DNA of 64,000 nt from BCD1 sp965230565. Lineage in GTDB: Bacteria; Bacteroidota; Bacteroidia; Chitinophagales; Saprospiraceae. A program made the translations under genes and the position numbers. Of the stretch, positions 27,384 through 36,200 are shown piece after piece. Each line of letters starts with the position of its first letter. Position 1 is the stretch's first letter. The DNA is taken from positions 1,612,001 to 1,676,000 of the forward strand of contig CBDDLH010000016.1 in NCBI GenBank assembly GCA_965230565.1, given 5' to 3'. The notes beneath the pieces are model-generated. The model saw only the letters and a program-made list of their open reading frames with translations. It ran no database searches and was not told the DNA's origin.

Positions 27384-28463
27384 TCAAAAATATTTAAAGT
27401 TATGACCGTCTTCTATTTTGAGCAGTGTTTCATAAATGAGCCGGATCACATTCTCAACATCCTCTTTATGGGCCATTTCTACCGTAGTGTGCATATACCT
27501 GAGGGGCAAGGAAATCAAAGCCGAAGGTACTCCCCCGTTGGAATAGGCAAAGGCATCCGTATCAGTTCCTGTACGACGTGAAGAAGCTTCTCTTTGAAGC
27601 GGAATTTCCTTTTCCTCTGCAGTATCTATGATGAGGTTCAGTAACTTATTATGTACGGCTGGAGCATAAGTAACTGTAGGCCCTTTACCGCTTTTGATAT
27701 TACCGTGTTTCTTTACTTTTACTAAAGGTGTATTGGTATCATGGGTAACGTCGGTAACAATGGCTACATGGGGTTTAATCGTTTCGGCAATCATTTCCGC
27801 ACCCCTCAGGCCAACTTCTTCCTGCACTGCATTGACAAGATATAGTGAAAAGGGAAGTTCAACTTTATTCTCCTTCAACAACCGGGCAACCTCCGCAATA
27901 CAAAATCCACCTACCCGGTTATCCAGCGCACGACCAACGTAATAGCGGTCATTCAGCACATGAAACTCATCCGGATAAGTCACCACACATCCTACATGGA
28001 TACCCATTTCAGCAACTTCCTTGTCATTTTCAGCACCAACATCGATAAATATATTGTCTATTTGAGGCTGTAATTTGGCATCTTCACCATGGCGGGTATG
28101 AATGGCCGGCCAACCGAAAACCCCTTCTATAACACCATTTTTAGTATGAATATTTACTCTCTTGGAAGGAGCAATGACATGATCTGATCCTCCGTTGCGG
28201 ATCACGTTAAGAAATCCATCATCAGTAATATAATGTACCATCCAGGAAATCTCATCAGCATGGCCTTCGATGACCACACGGTAGTCTTTCCCGGGGTTTA
28301 TGACTCCGTAAGTAGTTCCGTAATTATCTAAACTCCAGTCGTCAATATAAGGTTTGACATATTCCAGCCAAAGCTTTTGGCCCGAAGATTCATGGCCAAC
28401 TGGAGAAGCATTATTGAGATATTGTTGTAAAAAAGCCTCCGATTTTTGTGTAATTATCGACAT
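27384..28463 (-). CDS. M42 family metallopeptidase
   Basis: The preferred start is the ATG at 28463 (MSIITQKSEAFLQQYLNN); a longer reading begins at a TTG. The 359-residue protein has the two-metal aminopeptidase pattern: VIEGHADEISWMV (His and Asp), GRALDNRVGGF (bridging Asp), VQEEVGLRGAEM (catalytic and metal Glu), VTDVTHD and MHTTVEMAHKEDV (final His). M42 enzymes form large tetrahedral complexes that release N-terminal residues from peptides; some are annotated as endoglucanase M, which is doubtful. Cytosolic, no signal peptide. A weak hairpin with T-run follows the stop. Confidence 0.9.
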   Translation of the reverse strand: MSIITQKSEAFLQQYLNNASPVGHESSGQKLWLEYVKPYIDDWSLDNYGTTYGVINPGKDYRVVIEGHADEISWMVHYITDDGFLNVIRNGGSDHVIAPSKRVNIHTKNGVIEGVFGWPAIHTRHGEDAKLQPQIDNIFIDVGAENDKEVAEMGIHVGCVVTYPDEFHVLNDRYYVGRALDNRVGGFCIAEVARLLKENKVELPFSLYLVNAVQEEVGLRGAEMIAETIKPHVAIVTDVTHDTNTPLVKVKKHGNIKSGKGPTVTYAPAVHNKLLNLIIDTAEEKEIPLQREASSRRTGTDTDAFAYSNGGVPSALISLPLRYMHTTVEMAHKEDVENVIRLIYETLLKIEDGHNFKYF

Positions 28464-28553
28464 CTTATAAGTTGATTTCGTCAAACAGGGGGATTGTTAT
28501 GTTATTTCAATTATTGATTAGTCTGTTACAGAACGTTAGTAATACCAGGCGTA

Positions 28554-29177
28554 TTACTTCCATTCTTCAGGTGCCTTACGCCACTGCTGCAGGACTTCAA
28601 TTTCTTCTGGTTTAATATACGCTTGTTTGGCCGCTTCTTCAATCAGGGTTTCATAATTGCTCAATGTAGTAAAAGGACAATCAGCAGCAGCAAAGGCCTG
28701 AACAGCTTTTTCAAAACCATAGGTAAATATAGCCATTACTCCGATGACTTCAATATTTTGTTCCCTCAAAGCTTCAACAGCCTTCAAAACACTGCCTCCG
28801 GTGGAAATGAGATCTTCGATTACAATGGCTTTATCTCCGGGATTAACCTTACCCTCAATTTGATTCTGGCGACCATGAGCCTTGGCTTTTGAACGCACGT
28901 AGATAAATGGTTTATCCATTTTTTCAGCTACCAACGCTCCATGCGGAATTCCGGCGGTAGCCACACCTACGACCACATCCGCTTCTCCAAAACCTCCTGC
29001 TTTTTCCACAAAAGCCTCCACAACCCTACTTCTGATTTCAGGGTAAGACAAAACCAGTCGATTGTCGCAATAAATTGGAGATTTCATGCCTGAAGCCCAG
29101 GTAAAAGGGTTTTGCGGACTCAATTTAATTGCATTTATTTGCAATAATTTTGAAGCAATATCAGAAGCGATACTCAT
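28554..29177 (-). CDS. pyrE: Orotate phosphoribosyltransferase
   Basis: I start at 29177 (MSIASDIASKLLQINAIKL), which fits the family; the longer upstream frame overlaps the divergent NUDIX gene. The 207-residue enzyme has the orotate-type blocks PFTWASGMKSPIYCDNR, VVGVATAGIPHGALVAEKM and FIYVRSKAKAHGRQNQIEG. The phosphoribosyl diphosphate motif AIVIEDLISTGGS is at about 118-130. It makes orotidine monophosphate, the substrate of pyrF found 6 kb downstream on the other strand. The two genes are not in one operon. Confidence 0.92.
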   Translation of the reverse strand: MSIASDIASKLLQINAIKLSPQNPFTWASGMKSPIYCDNRLVLSYPEIRSRVVEAFVEKAGGFGEADVVVGVATAGIPHGALVAEKMDKPFIYVRSKAKAHGRQNQIEGKVNPGDKAIVIEDLISTGGSVLKAVEALREQNIEVIGVMAIFTYGFEKAVQAFAAADCPFTTLSNYETLIEEAAKQAYIKPEEIEVLQQWRKAPEEWK

Positions 29178-29257
29178 AAGTTTTTTTTCAAATTTACCCT
29201 GACCTGCCGGATTTTGAAACGCCCGGTGGTCTTTGATTTCAAAAATTTGGCTTGCAA

Positions 29258-29881
29258 ATGTACAAAATCTACGTAAATGATACACCATTAGTACTCACTG
29301 ATACTGAAGGAATTCAAAATATCCCTCCAGCAGATGATAAAAATATGGTGGCCCGTTATCCCGGTAATCACCGCATGTTACTCAATTATATCGACATGCT
29401 GGAAAAAACCAGGCGATTTGATTCTGTAACCCTTTACCATGAGCATTACGATAAATTAGTCAATGATTTTAAAGGGCACTATAAACTCATTGAAGCAGCC
29501 GGAGGACTTGTCCAAAACGAAGAAGGGAAACTGCTTTTAATTTTCCGAAAAGGGACCTGGGATTTACCCAAAGGTAAAATAGACAAAGGAGAAGACCCGC
29601 CCACCGCAGCCATAAGAGAGGTACAGGAAGAAACAGGAATTTCCAATGTGGAAATAATAAGCCCTGTTGCCGACACCTGGCACACCTACCGAACTAAAAA
29701 AGGAAAACGAATACTGAAAAGAACGTATTGGTTTTTAATGAAAACCGCTGACGAAAAATTAATTCCCCAAACCGAAGAAGATATTGAAGAAGCTGTCTGG
29801 CTTGATATTAAAGAATTTTTGGATTCAGACAGAATTGCCTACAACAGCATCGATGAATTAATCAGAAAAACCTTTTCTTAA
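29258..29881 (+). CDS. NUDIX hydrolase
   Basis: ATG at 29258 (MYKIYVNDTPLVLTDTEG); a TTG 6 nt upstream is also in frame. The 207-residue protein has an N-terminal domain of about 65 residues not typical of minimal NUDIX enzymes. The NUDIX box is in GKIDKGEDPPTAAIREVQEE followed by TGI, fitting GX5EX7REUXEEXGU. WDLPKGKIDKGE just before it resembles diadenosine or inositol-pyrophosphate hydrolases, but the substrate is unclear. It is divergent from pyrE with only 80 nt between the starts, so the promoters probably overlap. Confidence 0.88.
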   Translation: MYKIYVNDTPLVLTDTEGIQNIPPADDKNMVARYPGNHRMLLNYIDMLEKTRRFDSVTLYHEHYDKLVNDFKGHYKLIEAAGGLVQNEEGKLLLIFRKGTWDLPKGKIDKGEDPPTAAIREVQEETGISNVEIISPVADTWHTYRTKKGKRILKRTYWFLMKTADEKLIPQTEEDIEEAVWLDIKEFLDSDRIAYNSIDELIRKTFS

Positions 29882-29922
29882 TATTATATTTTACCAAACC
29901 CACACTTCAACTTTTTAATATT

Positions 29923-31969
29923 ATGAACTTCCCAAGATTGCTTTTCAGCTCACTGGCGCTGACATTGACTCTTTTAGCCAGCTCTGCAATTATCGCTCAA
30001 ACCCCACCCAAAAACATCTACGAGCTATTCGGATTAAAATCAGGCGGATGTAATCTTGATATACTAAAAGATCCCATTCGAATAGAAGAGGTGCCTGAAG
30101 ATATGCCTGTAGACTTTGCAAGGAAAAAGCCAAAAGAATTATCCAATGAGCAGATTGAAAACCTATTCATCTCTCTTAGGCAAAGTAACCTTGCGGTAAA
30201 AGGAAAACCTCAAATAATCAAATTAGCAAACGGCAATACCTTATTTTCTGAAAACAACAAATGGGGTTTAAAGAAACAGGAAGGATTACCCATTATTCCA
30301 CCGGGTTTTGACATGGTTTATGCTGACACTATTTCGGGCGGGTTTTCAGGATACACGGGCGCCAAATGTAATTATTTTGATGAATCAGGTAATAAAGTAC
30401 TTCCCAAAAAATATTACCATGTTGAAGCAGTTGCTAAATCATCTTATATCGTGAGGGAAGCCGGTGGTTATGGATTGATTATATCCGGGAAAGAAATCCT
30501 GCCGGCTAAAATGCTTAACATCAAAAAGGAAACCAATAACGGAAGAACTTATTACAAAATCCATTCTGAAGAAAAAGGGGAATATATCTTATTGGATGAT
30601 CTAAAAACGGAAATTCCTTTTCCATTTTGGGATAACGCTCAGTTCATCGGGCAAAAATTTCTCAAAATGACCAATAACCTGATCAATCTGGAAACTAAAA
30701 AATGTCTTATTTGTGAAAAAGGCTATGAAATTTCCATTTTGGATGAGGAAAACCAGATTGCAGCTTTTAATAAAATTGGCCAGAGAGTTTGGTACTTAAT
30801 TGACTTTCAAGGGAATTTACTCACAACAAAACCTTTCACCTATTTTCGCAAGTTTAATCAATCAGGTACGGCTATCGCCGGCATTCGCAATCCTGACAGG
30901 GGACCCTATCAGATATCTGGTTTGATTAACTCAACCGGGGGATGGGTACTTGAGCCGGTTTACCAAAATATCTACGAGTCAGGAAACTACATTGTAGCAA
31001 CAGATGGAGAGAGAAATACAGCTGTTTTTGATCAAAAGGGTAACCCCATAATCCCTGCCAAAAAACAAAACGTGCAATTTATTAAGGACGACATGTTCGT
31101 GATTTCCTCCTTCATTAATCTGCCGGGAGCAGAGCAATTTAGACCCTACAGGTTAAATATTAAAACGGGGAAACAAGAAGAAATCGGCATTAATTTTTTA
31201 AGCATCAGATCTTTGAAGGTTTGCAATGAAGCGTTTTATGTCATCACCTTAAATCGAAAGGAAAAGGTTCTGGATGAGCAATTCAAAACTGTTACAGGCG
31301 TGCACCAAAGGATTTTGAGCAATGACGATGGTTTCATTCTGGGAAGCAGCCATAACAAGAGAACAAAACAAAAGAGAAACGGTGGCATATAATTGTCAGG
31401 GAGAAGTTTTATCCTTTGAAATAAACGAAAAACAGGAAAGCATTTTCTCTGATTTCAAAATTGTATCCGATGGCATATTTTTCGTTTCCCTTCACGATGG
31501 AACCAATTATCTGATCAAACCCGGAGTTCCACCTGTACAAATGCCCTACTTCATCAATTCGTTTGCCAAGGCGAATTTGGGAGAATACTTTATCGTCAAT
31601 TCTTTTGAACAAGGCAATACAGGTATGATTGATCTGGACGGAAATACCATTTTACCCTTCAAGTTTGAATATATAAGTCCTTTCCATCCGGAAACAGGTA
31701 TGGCTATTTTCAAATTAGGCGATAAGCAAATGGGGCTGGTCTCCAATAAGGGAGAATGGTATAGAAATGAGCTTTTTGAGTCTGTCAGGTATGTGGGTAA
31801 CGGTTATTATGCCTTGAAGAAAAACAACAAATTCGGAATGTTTAATCTTGAAGGTAAAGGGATCTTACCTTTCGCATATGATTATATTTATTTATCAAAT
31901 GGCATTATCACAGCAAGTAAATCGAATAAGAAGGAGTATTTTGATTTGATGGGCCACAAAGTTCAGTAG
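29923..31969 (+). CDS. WG-repeat containing secreted protein, with a frameshift
   Basis: Signal peptide MNFPRLLFSSLALTLTLLAS, then a long soluble region with repeated WG-like units: NKWGLKKQEGLPIIPPGFD, YGLIISGKEILPAKM, TGMIDLDGNTILPFKFEYI, MGLVSNKGEWYRNELFESV and NKFGMFNLEGKGILPFAYDY. The first frame ends at 31392 in KQKRNGGI, while the units continue in a second frame through ETVAYNCQGEVLSFEIN to 31969. Removing one A at about 31375 restores K-Q-K-E-T-V-A-Y and a 681-residue protein. The function of WG repeats is not well established. The single-base break may be a sequence error or a real truncation. Confidence 0.75.
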
Positions 31970-32366
31970 CGATGTTATTCTATCTCTTTTAGTAACATTT
32001 CCTTGTCCATACACACCACTTATTTTACGGAAACATGGGCCAGGAAACCACTGATTTTCACGGTAATGAATTGTTGTAAAAATAATTATAAAAATCTTCA
32101 TTTAATACACAATAAAAATCTCCACCCTCCTGTTTAATTAAGGAGTCGGCCTAATGTACTCAAGAAATACTGCGAAATTTTATATTGACTGACATATTTC
32201 AAACCTCTCCAACCAAATAAAATTCTAGAACACCTACCTAGTCGGAAGAATGATTTGATTTTTTGCCAAAATCCGACAAAGCATCCTACAAATTGAGCAA
32301 TTTTCAAAAATTATCTGTACATTTGCAGCCGTAAATCCCATTTACATAAAAAAACTTTACTCTGTC
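31970..32366. other. Intergenic region with promoter near 32318
   Basis: No gene was seen in these 397 nt. TACATTTG at 32318-32325 matches the -7 element; TTG at 32293-32295 lies 22 nt upstream as a possible -33 partner. It should drive the small secreted protein gene 41 nt downstream. The rest is AT-rich without clear structure. Confidence 0.5.
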
Positions 32367-32747
32367 ATGCAAAAGAAATTTCTCGTTCTAGCTTTCCTGC
32401 TCAGTCTTGGATTCACTCAAATTGGTTTTGGTCAAAGTACTTCTCTTACTTCAGATGTTGTCGCTACCTCCTCAGTTGAAAAGTCGTTTGAAGTAAACGA
32501 AGACTGGTCTTTCTACTCAGATGAAGAAAACCAATTGTACTACATCGATTTCGAAAACATTTCTGCGAATCTCAGCGACATTGTAGTCAAGAATTCAAAA
32601 GGAAAGATTCTTTTCAAAGACGACGTATTCGATCTTCCGGTAAATACCATTTACGAACTGGACATGAGTGAATACGGAGCCGGCACCTACGAAATTGAGC
32701 TTCGGTCCTTCACCAGCGTAATGAGAAAGTCGTTTACGATCAAGTAA
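32367..32747 (+). CDS. Small secreted beta-rich protein
   Basis: A 126-residue protein with signal peptide MQKKFLVLAFLLSLGFTQIG ending near FGQ. The mature part ends with GKILFKDDVFDLPVNTIYEL and MSEYGAGTYEIELRSFTSVM plus RKSFTIK, which looks like a lone type IX sorting-like or DUF3244-like beta-sandwich. Because that domain makes up most of the protein, it may be a bare sandwich and not cargo. A good promoter upstream and a strong terminator downstream make it a single-gene unit. Confidence 0.6.
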   Translation: MQKKFLVLAFLLSLGFTQIGFGQSTSLTSDVVATSSVEKSFEVNEDWSFYSDEENQLYYIDFENISANLSDIVVKNSKGKILFKDDVFDLPVNTIYELDMSEYGAGTYEIELRSFTSVMRKSFTIK

Positions 32748-32769
32748 GTTCTTATTAATTTCCTGGTCA

Positions 32770-32806
32770 AAAAAGCCACACATCTTGTGAGATGTGTGGC
32801 TTTTTT
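32770..32806 (+). terminator. Strong intrinsic terminator
   Basis: AAAAAGCCACACATC pairs with GATGTGTGGCTTTTT around TTGTGA, followed by more T. It ends the transcript of the small secreted protein gene. Confidence 0.9.
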
Positions 32807-32894
32807 TGTTAAAACCTAACAAAAATCACCTTTTCTTATTTAGAATTAATCAAAAAAAGGGACTAAAATCAAATCTTTTTCCTAACCAAAGCTT

Positions 32895-32902
32895 TACTTT
32901 TG
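32895..32902 (+). promoter_or_regulatory. -7 box before the Mrp gene
   Basis: TACTTTTG matches TAnnTTTG, 83 nt before the Mrp ATG. The long leader between box and start has no recognised element; the -33 part is not clear. Confidence 0.4.
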
Positions 32903-32985
32903 TTGTTCAATTTAGAAAAGTTGTTACTGGTTAATTATTCTTCCAACTCGAAAGCCAGTAACTGAAATCAAATAAACAACAAAAA

Positions 32986-34113
32986 ATGGCAATTGACACA
33001 TCGGTCATTATCAAAACACTTGCAAAGGTGGTAGACCCGGGCTCAGGTCAGGATCTGATCACTATGAGTATGGTAAGAGACCTGGTAATTGAAGGCAACA
33101 AAGTGAGTTTTGTCGTAGAGGTACGCAAACTCGACAACGAAAAGAAACAACAATTGAATTTTGCCTGTATGGAGGCCATTCAAAGTGTATATCCGGAAGC
33201 AGATGTACATGTACACATGGCGCAACAAGGACAACCTCAAGGAACTCCTCCACCTGGCATGCAACAAAACTTCCCTCCGCCAAACCCACTTCCGCAGGTC
33301 AAAAATGTGATCGCAGTCGGTTCTGGTAAAGGAGGAGTAGGGAAATCTACCGTATCCGTTAATCTCGCTCTCGCCCTTAAAGCAACAGGAGCTAAAGTCG
33401 GACTTATCGATGCTGACCTCTACGGACCATCCATCCCAACCATGATGGGACTTAAAGGCCAGAGGCCACAGGTCCAGGATGTTTACGGATCTCCAAAAAT
33501 CCTTCCATTGGAAGCTTATGGAATTCCGTTGATCTCTATTGGGTTCATCGTTGACCCTGAGCAGGCGGTTGTACTCCGTGGCCCCAGACTTGCAGGTATT
33601 TTGGGCCAGTTCATCAACGATTGCATCTGGCCGGAATTGGATTACCTGCTCATCGATCTGCCTCCTGGTACCGGAGATATTCAACTGACGCTTGTTCAAA
33701 GTATTCCGGTAACCGGATCCATTATGGTCACCACACCACAGGATGTAGCAGTTGATGATGCACTCAAAGCAATGAATATGTTCCTGAATCCATCAATCAA
33801 TGTTCCGACATTGGGTGTGATCGAAAATATGTCCTGGTTCACGCCAGAGGAATTCCCCGATAATAAATACAAGATCTTTGGAGAAGGTGGCGGTCAGAAA
33901 CTGGCAGAATATGGAAAGACTGAACTTTTGGGTCAGATTCCTATCGTCATGGGTGTAAGAACAGGAGGAGATAACGGAAAGCCTGTCGTATTAAATGACG
34001 GTAATCCGGCATCAGATGCATTCAAAGAGATCGCTCAAAACGTGATCAACAGAATTGCCTGGAGACACCAGAACCTCGATCCAACAGAAAGAGTTAAGAT
34101 TACCACACAGTAA
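32986..34113 (+). CDS. Mrp/NBP35 family ATPase (iron-sulfur cluster carrier)
   Basis: A 375-residue protein with an N-terminal DUF59/MIP18-like domain (about 8-80), a Pro/Gln-rich linker and a P-loop ATPase domain. The deviant Walker A is GSGKGGVGKST at about 112-122; later DADLYGPSIP, LLIDLPPGTGDIQLTL and VTTPQDVAVDDALKAMNMF are classic. Many homologues have a Cys pair after VIENMS; here the region reads WFTPEEFPDNKYKIF without Cys, as I recall for Bacteroidota members, so the cluster site must differ. Mrp proteins carry [4Fe-4S] clusters to target enzymes. A NifU-type gene follows 31 nt later. Confidence 0.9.
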   Translation: MAIDTSVIIKTLAKVVDPGSGQDLITMSMVRDLVIEGNKVSFVVEVRKLDNEKKQQLNFACMEAIQSVYPEADVHVHMAQQGQPQGTPPPGMQQNFPPPNPLPQVKNVIAVGSGKGGVGKSTVSVNLALALKATGAKVGLIDADLYGPSIPTMMGLKGQRPQVQDVYGSPKILPLEAYGIPLISIGFIVDPEQAVVLRGPRLAGILGQFINDCIWPELDYLLIDLPPGTGDIQLTLVQSIPVTGSIMVTTPQDVAVDDALKAMNMFLNPSINVPTLGVIENMSWFTPEEFPDNKYKIFGEGGGQKLAEYGKTELLGQIPIVMGVRTGGDNGKPVVLNDGNPASDAFKEIAQNVINRIAWRHQNLDPTERVKITTQ

Positions 34114-34144
34114 TTGTAAAACAATTACTATAAAATTTTTAATT

Positions 34145-34396
34145 ATGCAAACCACTGAAAGGCAGGAATTACTCGAAAGGGTGAATGGCGCTTTGGATAC
34201 CGTTCGTCCACACCTTGCCATTGACGGCGGGGATGTCGAGATAGTTGAAGTTACCGATGATATGATCGTAAAGATCAAGTGGCTGGGCAACTGCCAGGGG
34301 TGCAATATGTCTGAAATGACTTTGCGCGCCGGACTGGAACAAGCCATCAAAAACAGCATCCCGGAAATCCAGGGAGTTGAGGAGTGGAAAGAGTAG
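34145..34396 (+). CDS. NifU-like iron-sulfur scaffold domain protein
   Basis: I start at 34145 (MQTTERQELLERVNGALD), because the longer upstream frame runs back through the end of the Mrp gene. The 83-residue protein is a single NifU C-terminal-like domain: IDGGDVEIVEVTD, then KWLGNCQGCNMSEMTLRAGL with Cys50 and Cys53, which in this family hold a transient [4Fe-4S] cluster. It follows Mrp closely on the same strand, so both probably mature iron-sulfur proteins together. Confidence 0.9.
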   Translation: MQTTERQELLERVNGALDTVRPHLAIDGGDVEIVEVTDDMIVKIKWLGNCQGCNMSEMTLRAGLEQAIKNSIPEIQGVEEWKE

Positions 34397-34399
34397 GTC

Positions 34400-34429
34400 G
34401 GTTGCTGGTTACTGGTTACTGGTTGCTGG
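34400..34429. repeat. Tandem 7-bp repeat (GGTTACT/GGTTGCT)
   Basis: Four exact heptamers in the order GGTTGCT, GGTTACT, GGTTACT, GGTTGCT and a partial fifth, starting 3 nt after the NifU stop. It does not code for anything and does not fold into a strong hairpin. Confidence 0.7.
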
Positions 34430-34443
34430 TTTTTTTTAATTAC

Positions 34444-34478
34444 CAGAAATACTATTTTTTGGAAAAATAGTATTTCTG
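34444..34478 (+). promoter_or_regulatory. Perfect 16-bp hairpin just upstream of pyrF
   Basis: CAGAAATACTATTTTT and AAAAATAGTATTTCTG are exact reverse complements around a TGG loop. The stem ends 14 nt before the pyrF ATG and no T-run follows, so a terminator is less likely than a leader hairpin that affects pyrF translation or RNA stability, or an operator. Confidence 0.5.
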
Positions 34479-34492
34479 CATAATCGTCAGAA

Positions 34493-35317
34493 ATGACAAG
34501 AAAAGCGCTTTTTGAGCAGATCATTTCCAAACGCAGCTACCTCTGTGTAGGTTTGGACACGGATATCAATAAAATTCCCAAACATCTGCTCGAAGCAGAA
34601 GATCCGGTCTTTGAATTCAACAAAGCTATTATAGATGCTACTGCCGATCTGTGCGTAGCCTATAAACCCAACATTGCGTTTTATGAAGCTATGGGAGCCA
34701 ATGGCTGGCAATCTTTACAAAAGACGCTGGATTATATACCGGACACTCATTTCACTATAGCTGATGCTAAACGTGGTGATATTGGTAATACATCAAATCT
34801 TTACGCAAGAGCCTTTTTCGATAATATGGATTTTGATTCCGTTACGGTTGCTCCCTATATGGGTGAAGATTCGGTAAAACCATTTCTGGATTTTGATGGA
34901 AAATGGGTAATCCTGCTGGCCCTTACCTCAAACAAAGGCAGTCAGGATTTTCAGTTTATCCATGACGGTAAAGATCAAAAACCACTGTATGAAAAGGTAA
35001 TGCGAACCGCTTCGACCTGGGGAAGTCCGGAAAACCTGATGTTCGTCACCGGCGCTACTCATCCTGAGAAGTTCAGTGAACTGAGGTCTATTGCTCCGGA
35101 TAATTTCTTCCTGGTACCAGGTATTGGTGCTCAAGGTGGAGATCTTCAGGCAGTGAGTGAGTTTGGTATGAACGATCATGTTGGACTTTTGGTCAATTCT
35201 TCCCGGGGGATTATTTATGCCGGGCAGGGTGAGGATTTCGCCGAAAAAGCCAATACATCCGCAAAGACCTTGCAGACTCAAATGGCAGAAATCCTTATAG
35301 CAAGATTCAATCTATAA
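34493..35317 (+). CDS. pyrF: Orotidine 5'-phosphate decarboxylase (long type)
   Basis: A 274-residue enzyme of the longer PyrF class, which makes UMP from orotidine monophosphate. The substrate and catalytic motif is DAKRGDIGNTS near residues 91-101 (Asp91, Lys93, Asp96). SYLCVGLDTDINKIP opens the barrel and LCVAYKPNIAFYEAMGANGW follows; FFLVPGIGAQGGDL and GLLVNSSRGIIYAG are the phosphate-binding loops. It lies after the 16-bp hairpin and a short repeat that separate it from NifU. The next frame, an SDR gene, starts 5 nt after its stop. Confidence 0.93.
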   Translation: MTRKALFEQIISKRSYLCVGLDTDINKIPKHLLEAEDPVFEFNKAIIDATADLCVAYKPNIAFYEAMGANGWQSLQKTLDYIPDTHFTIADAKRGDIGNTSNLYARAFFDNMDFDSVTVAPYMGEDSVKPFLDFDGKWVILLALTSNKGSQDFQFIHDGKDQKPLYEKVMRTASTWGSPENLMFVTGATHPEKFSELRSIAPDNFFLVPGIGAQGGDLQAVSEFGMNDHVGLLVNSSRGIIYAGQGEDFAEKANTSAKTLQTQMAEILIARFNL

Positions 35318-35321
35318 TATC

Positions 35322-35924
35322 ATGAAAATCCTGATCATTGGCGGCCACGGCACCATAGGCCGAAAAGTTGCTGAGTATTTCCAGGCAAAGCATGAAGTCA
35401 TCATAGCCGGCGGCAAAGCGGGGATATTTCCATCAACATTGATGATACTGATTCAATACAAAAAGGGTTGGCAGCGGCAGGACCACTAGATGCCGTGATC
35501 TGTATTGCAGGTGAAGCTAAATGGGCGCCCTTTCAACGATCTCTCCGAAGAAGATTATTACATTGGTATAAAGAGTAAACTCATGGGCCAGGTCAACCTC
35601 GTACGTCTGGCGAAGGATCACCTCAATCCCGGAGGTTCCATCACGCTTACCACAGGGATTTTGGCAGATGATCCGGTACCAATGACAGCCAGTGCAGCTA
35701 TGGTCAATGGAGCTATTCATAGTTTCGTCCAGGCAGCAGTGCTGGAAATGGAAAATAGTATTCGACTCAACGTTGTATCCTCTGGCCTGGTGGAAGATTC
35801 CGTTGAAAAATACAGAGATTATTTCCCGGGACACAACCCCATTCCCATGAGTAAAATGGTCAATGGTTACATCCGCAGCGTCGAAGGAAAAGGCACCGGA
35901 CAGATCATCAGGATTTATGAATGA
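35322..35924 (+). CDS. Short-chain dehydrogenase, broken by two single-base indels
   Basis: From the ATG at 35322 the frame begins MKILIIGGHGTIGRKVAEYF (nucleotide-binding loop), but fails after AGGKAGIF. A second frame gives DISINIDDTDSIQKGLAAAG and AVICIAGEAKWAP, and a third gives FNDLSEEDYYIGIKSKLMGQ and TLTTGILADDPVPMTAS to 35924. Adding one A at about 35415-35418 and removing one C at about 35528-35530 restores a roughly 200-residue SDR. The classical YxxxK catalytic pair is not obvious: the Tyr position reads MTASAAMVNGA, so it may belong to an atypical subgroup. It follows pyrF by 4 nt. Either a pseudogene or sequence errors in homopolymers. Confidence 0.75.
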
Positions 35925-35997
35925 CGGAAGATTTTATGTATTCCTTTTGATTTTTTGCATCCTTCAGCGAAAAAAGGAATCTATAAATCAAAAAAGC

Positions 35998-36147
35998 ATG
36001 AACACCGTCGATAAAATAAATCTGTAACAATTCAAACGATGTGATCAGTTATGGGAAAAGATGACTCCAACAGAAAAAGGCAGGATATGTGAAAAGTGTA
36101 AAATGACTATCATCGATTTCAGGAACTTCTCCCCTCTATTAAAATGA
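35998..36147 (+). pseudogene. Remnant of a small Cys-motif protein (CxxxWxxMTPTxxGRxCxxC type)
   Basis: One frame reads MNTVDKINL, a stop at 36025-36027, then QFKRCDQLWEKMTPTEKGRI followed by CEKCKMTIIDFRNFSPLLK and a stop. The spacing C-x3-W-x2-M-T-P-T-x2-G-R-x-C-x2-C matches a small N-terminal domain, probably metal-binding, often found in Bacteroidota envelope proteins. The in-frame TAA at codon 10 and the early end show it is only a fragment of a once larger protein. A strong terminator starts directly after the final stop. Confidence 0.55.
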
Positions 36148-36183
36148 CAAGAGCCCTGTTGCAAAAAAGCAACAGGGCTCTTG
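36148..36183. terminator. 15-bp terminator hairpin
   Basis: CAAGAGCCCTGTTGC and GCAACAGGGCTCTTG pair exactly around six A. On the minus strand the loop is six T, and the stem is 17 nt after the IscA stop, so it most likely serves that gene. Confidence 0.8.
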
Positions 36184-36200
36184 AAATAAGAGATTATCTC

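Noticed and set aside
33043..33699. 218-codon minus-strand frame across the Mrp gene
   Set aside because: It is a shadow of the conserved Mrp coding sequence and has no own promoter or recognisable domain.
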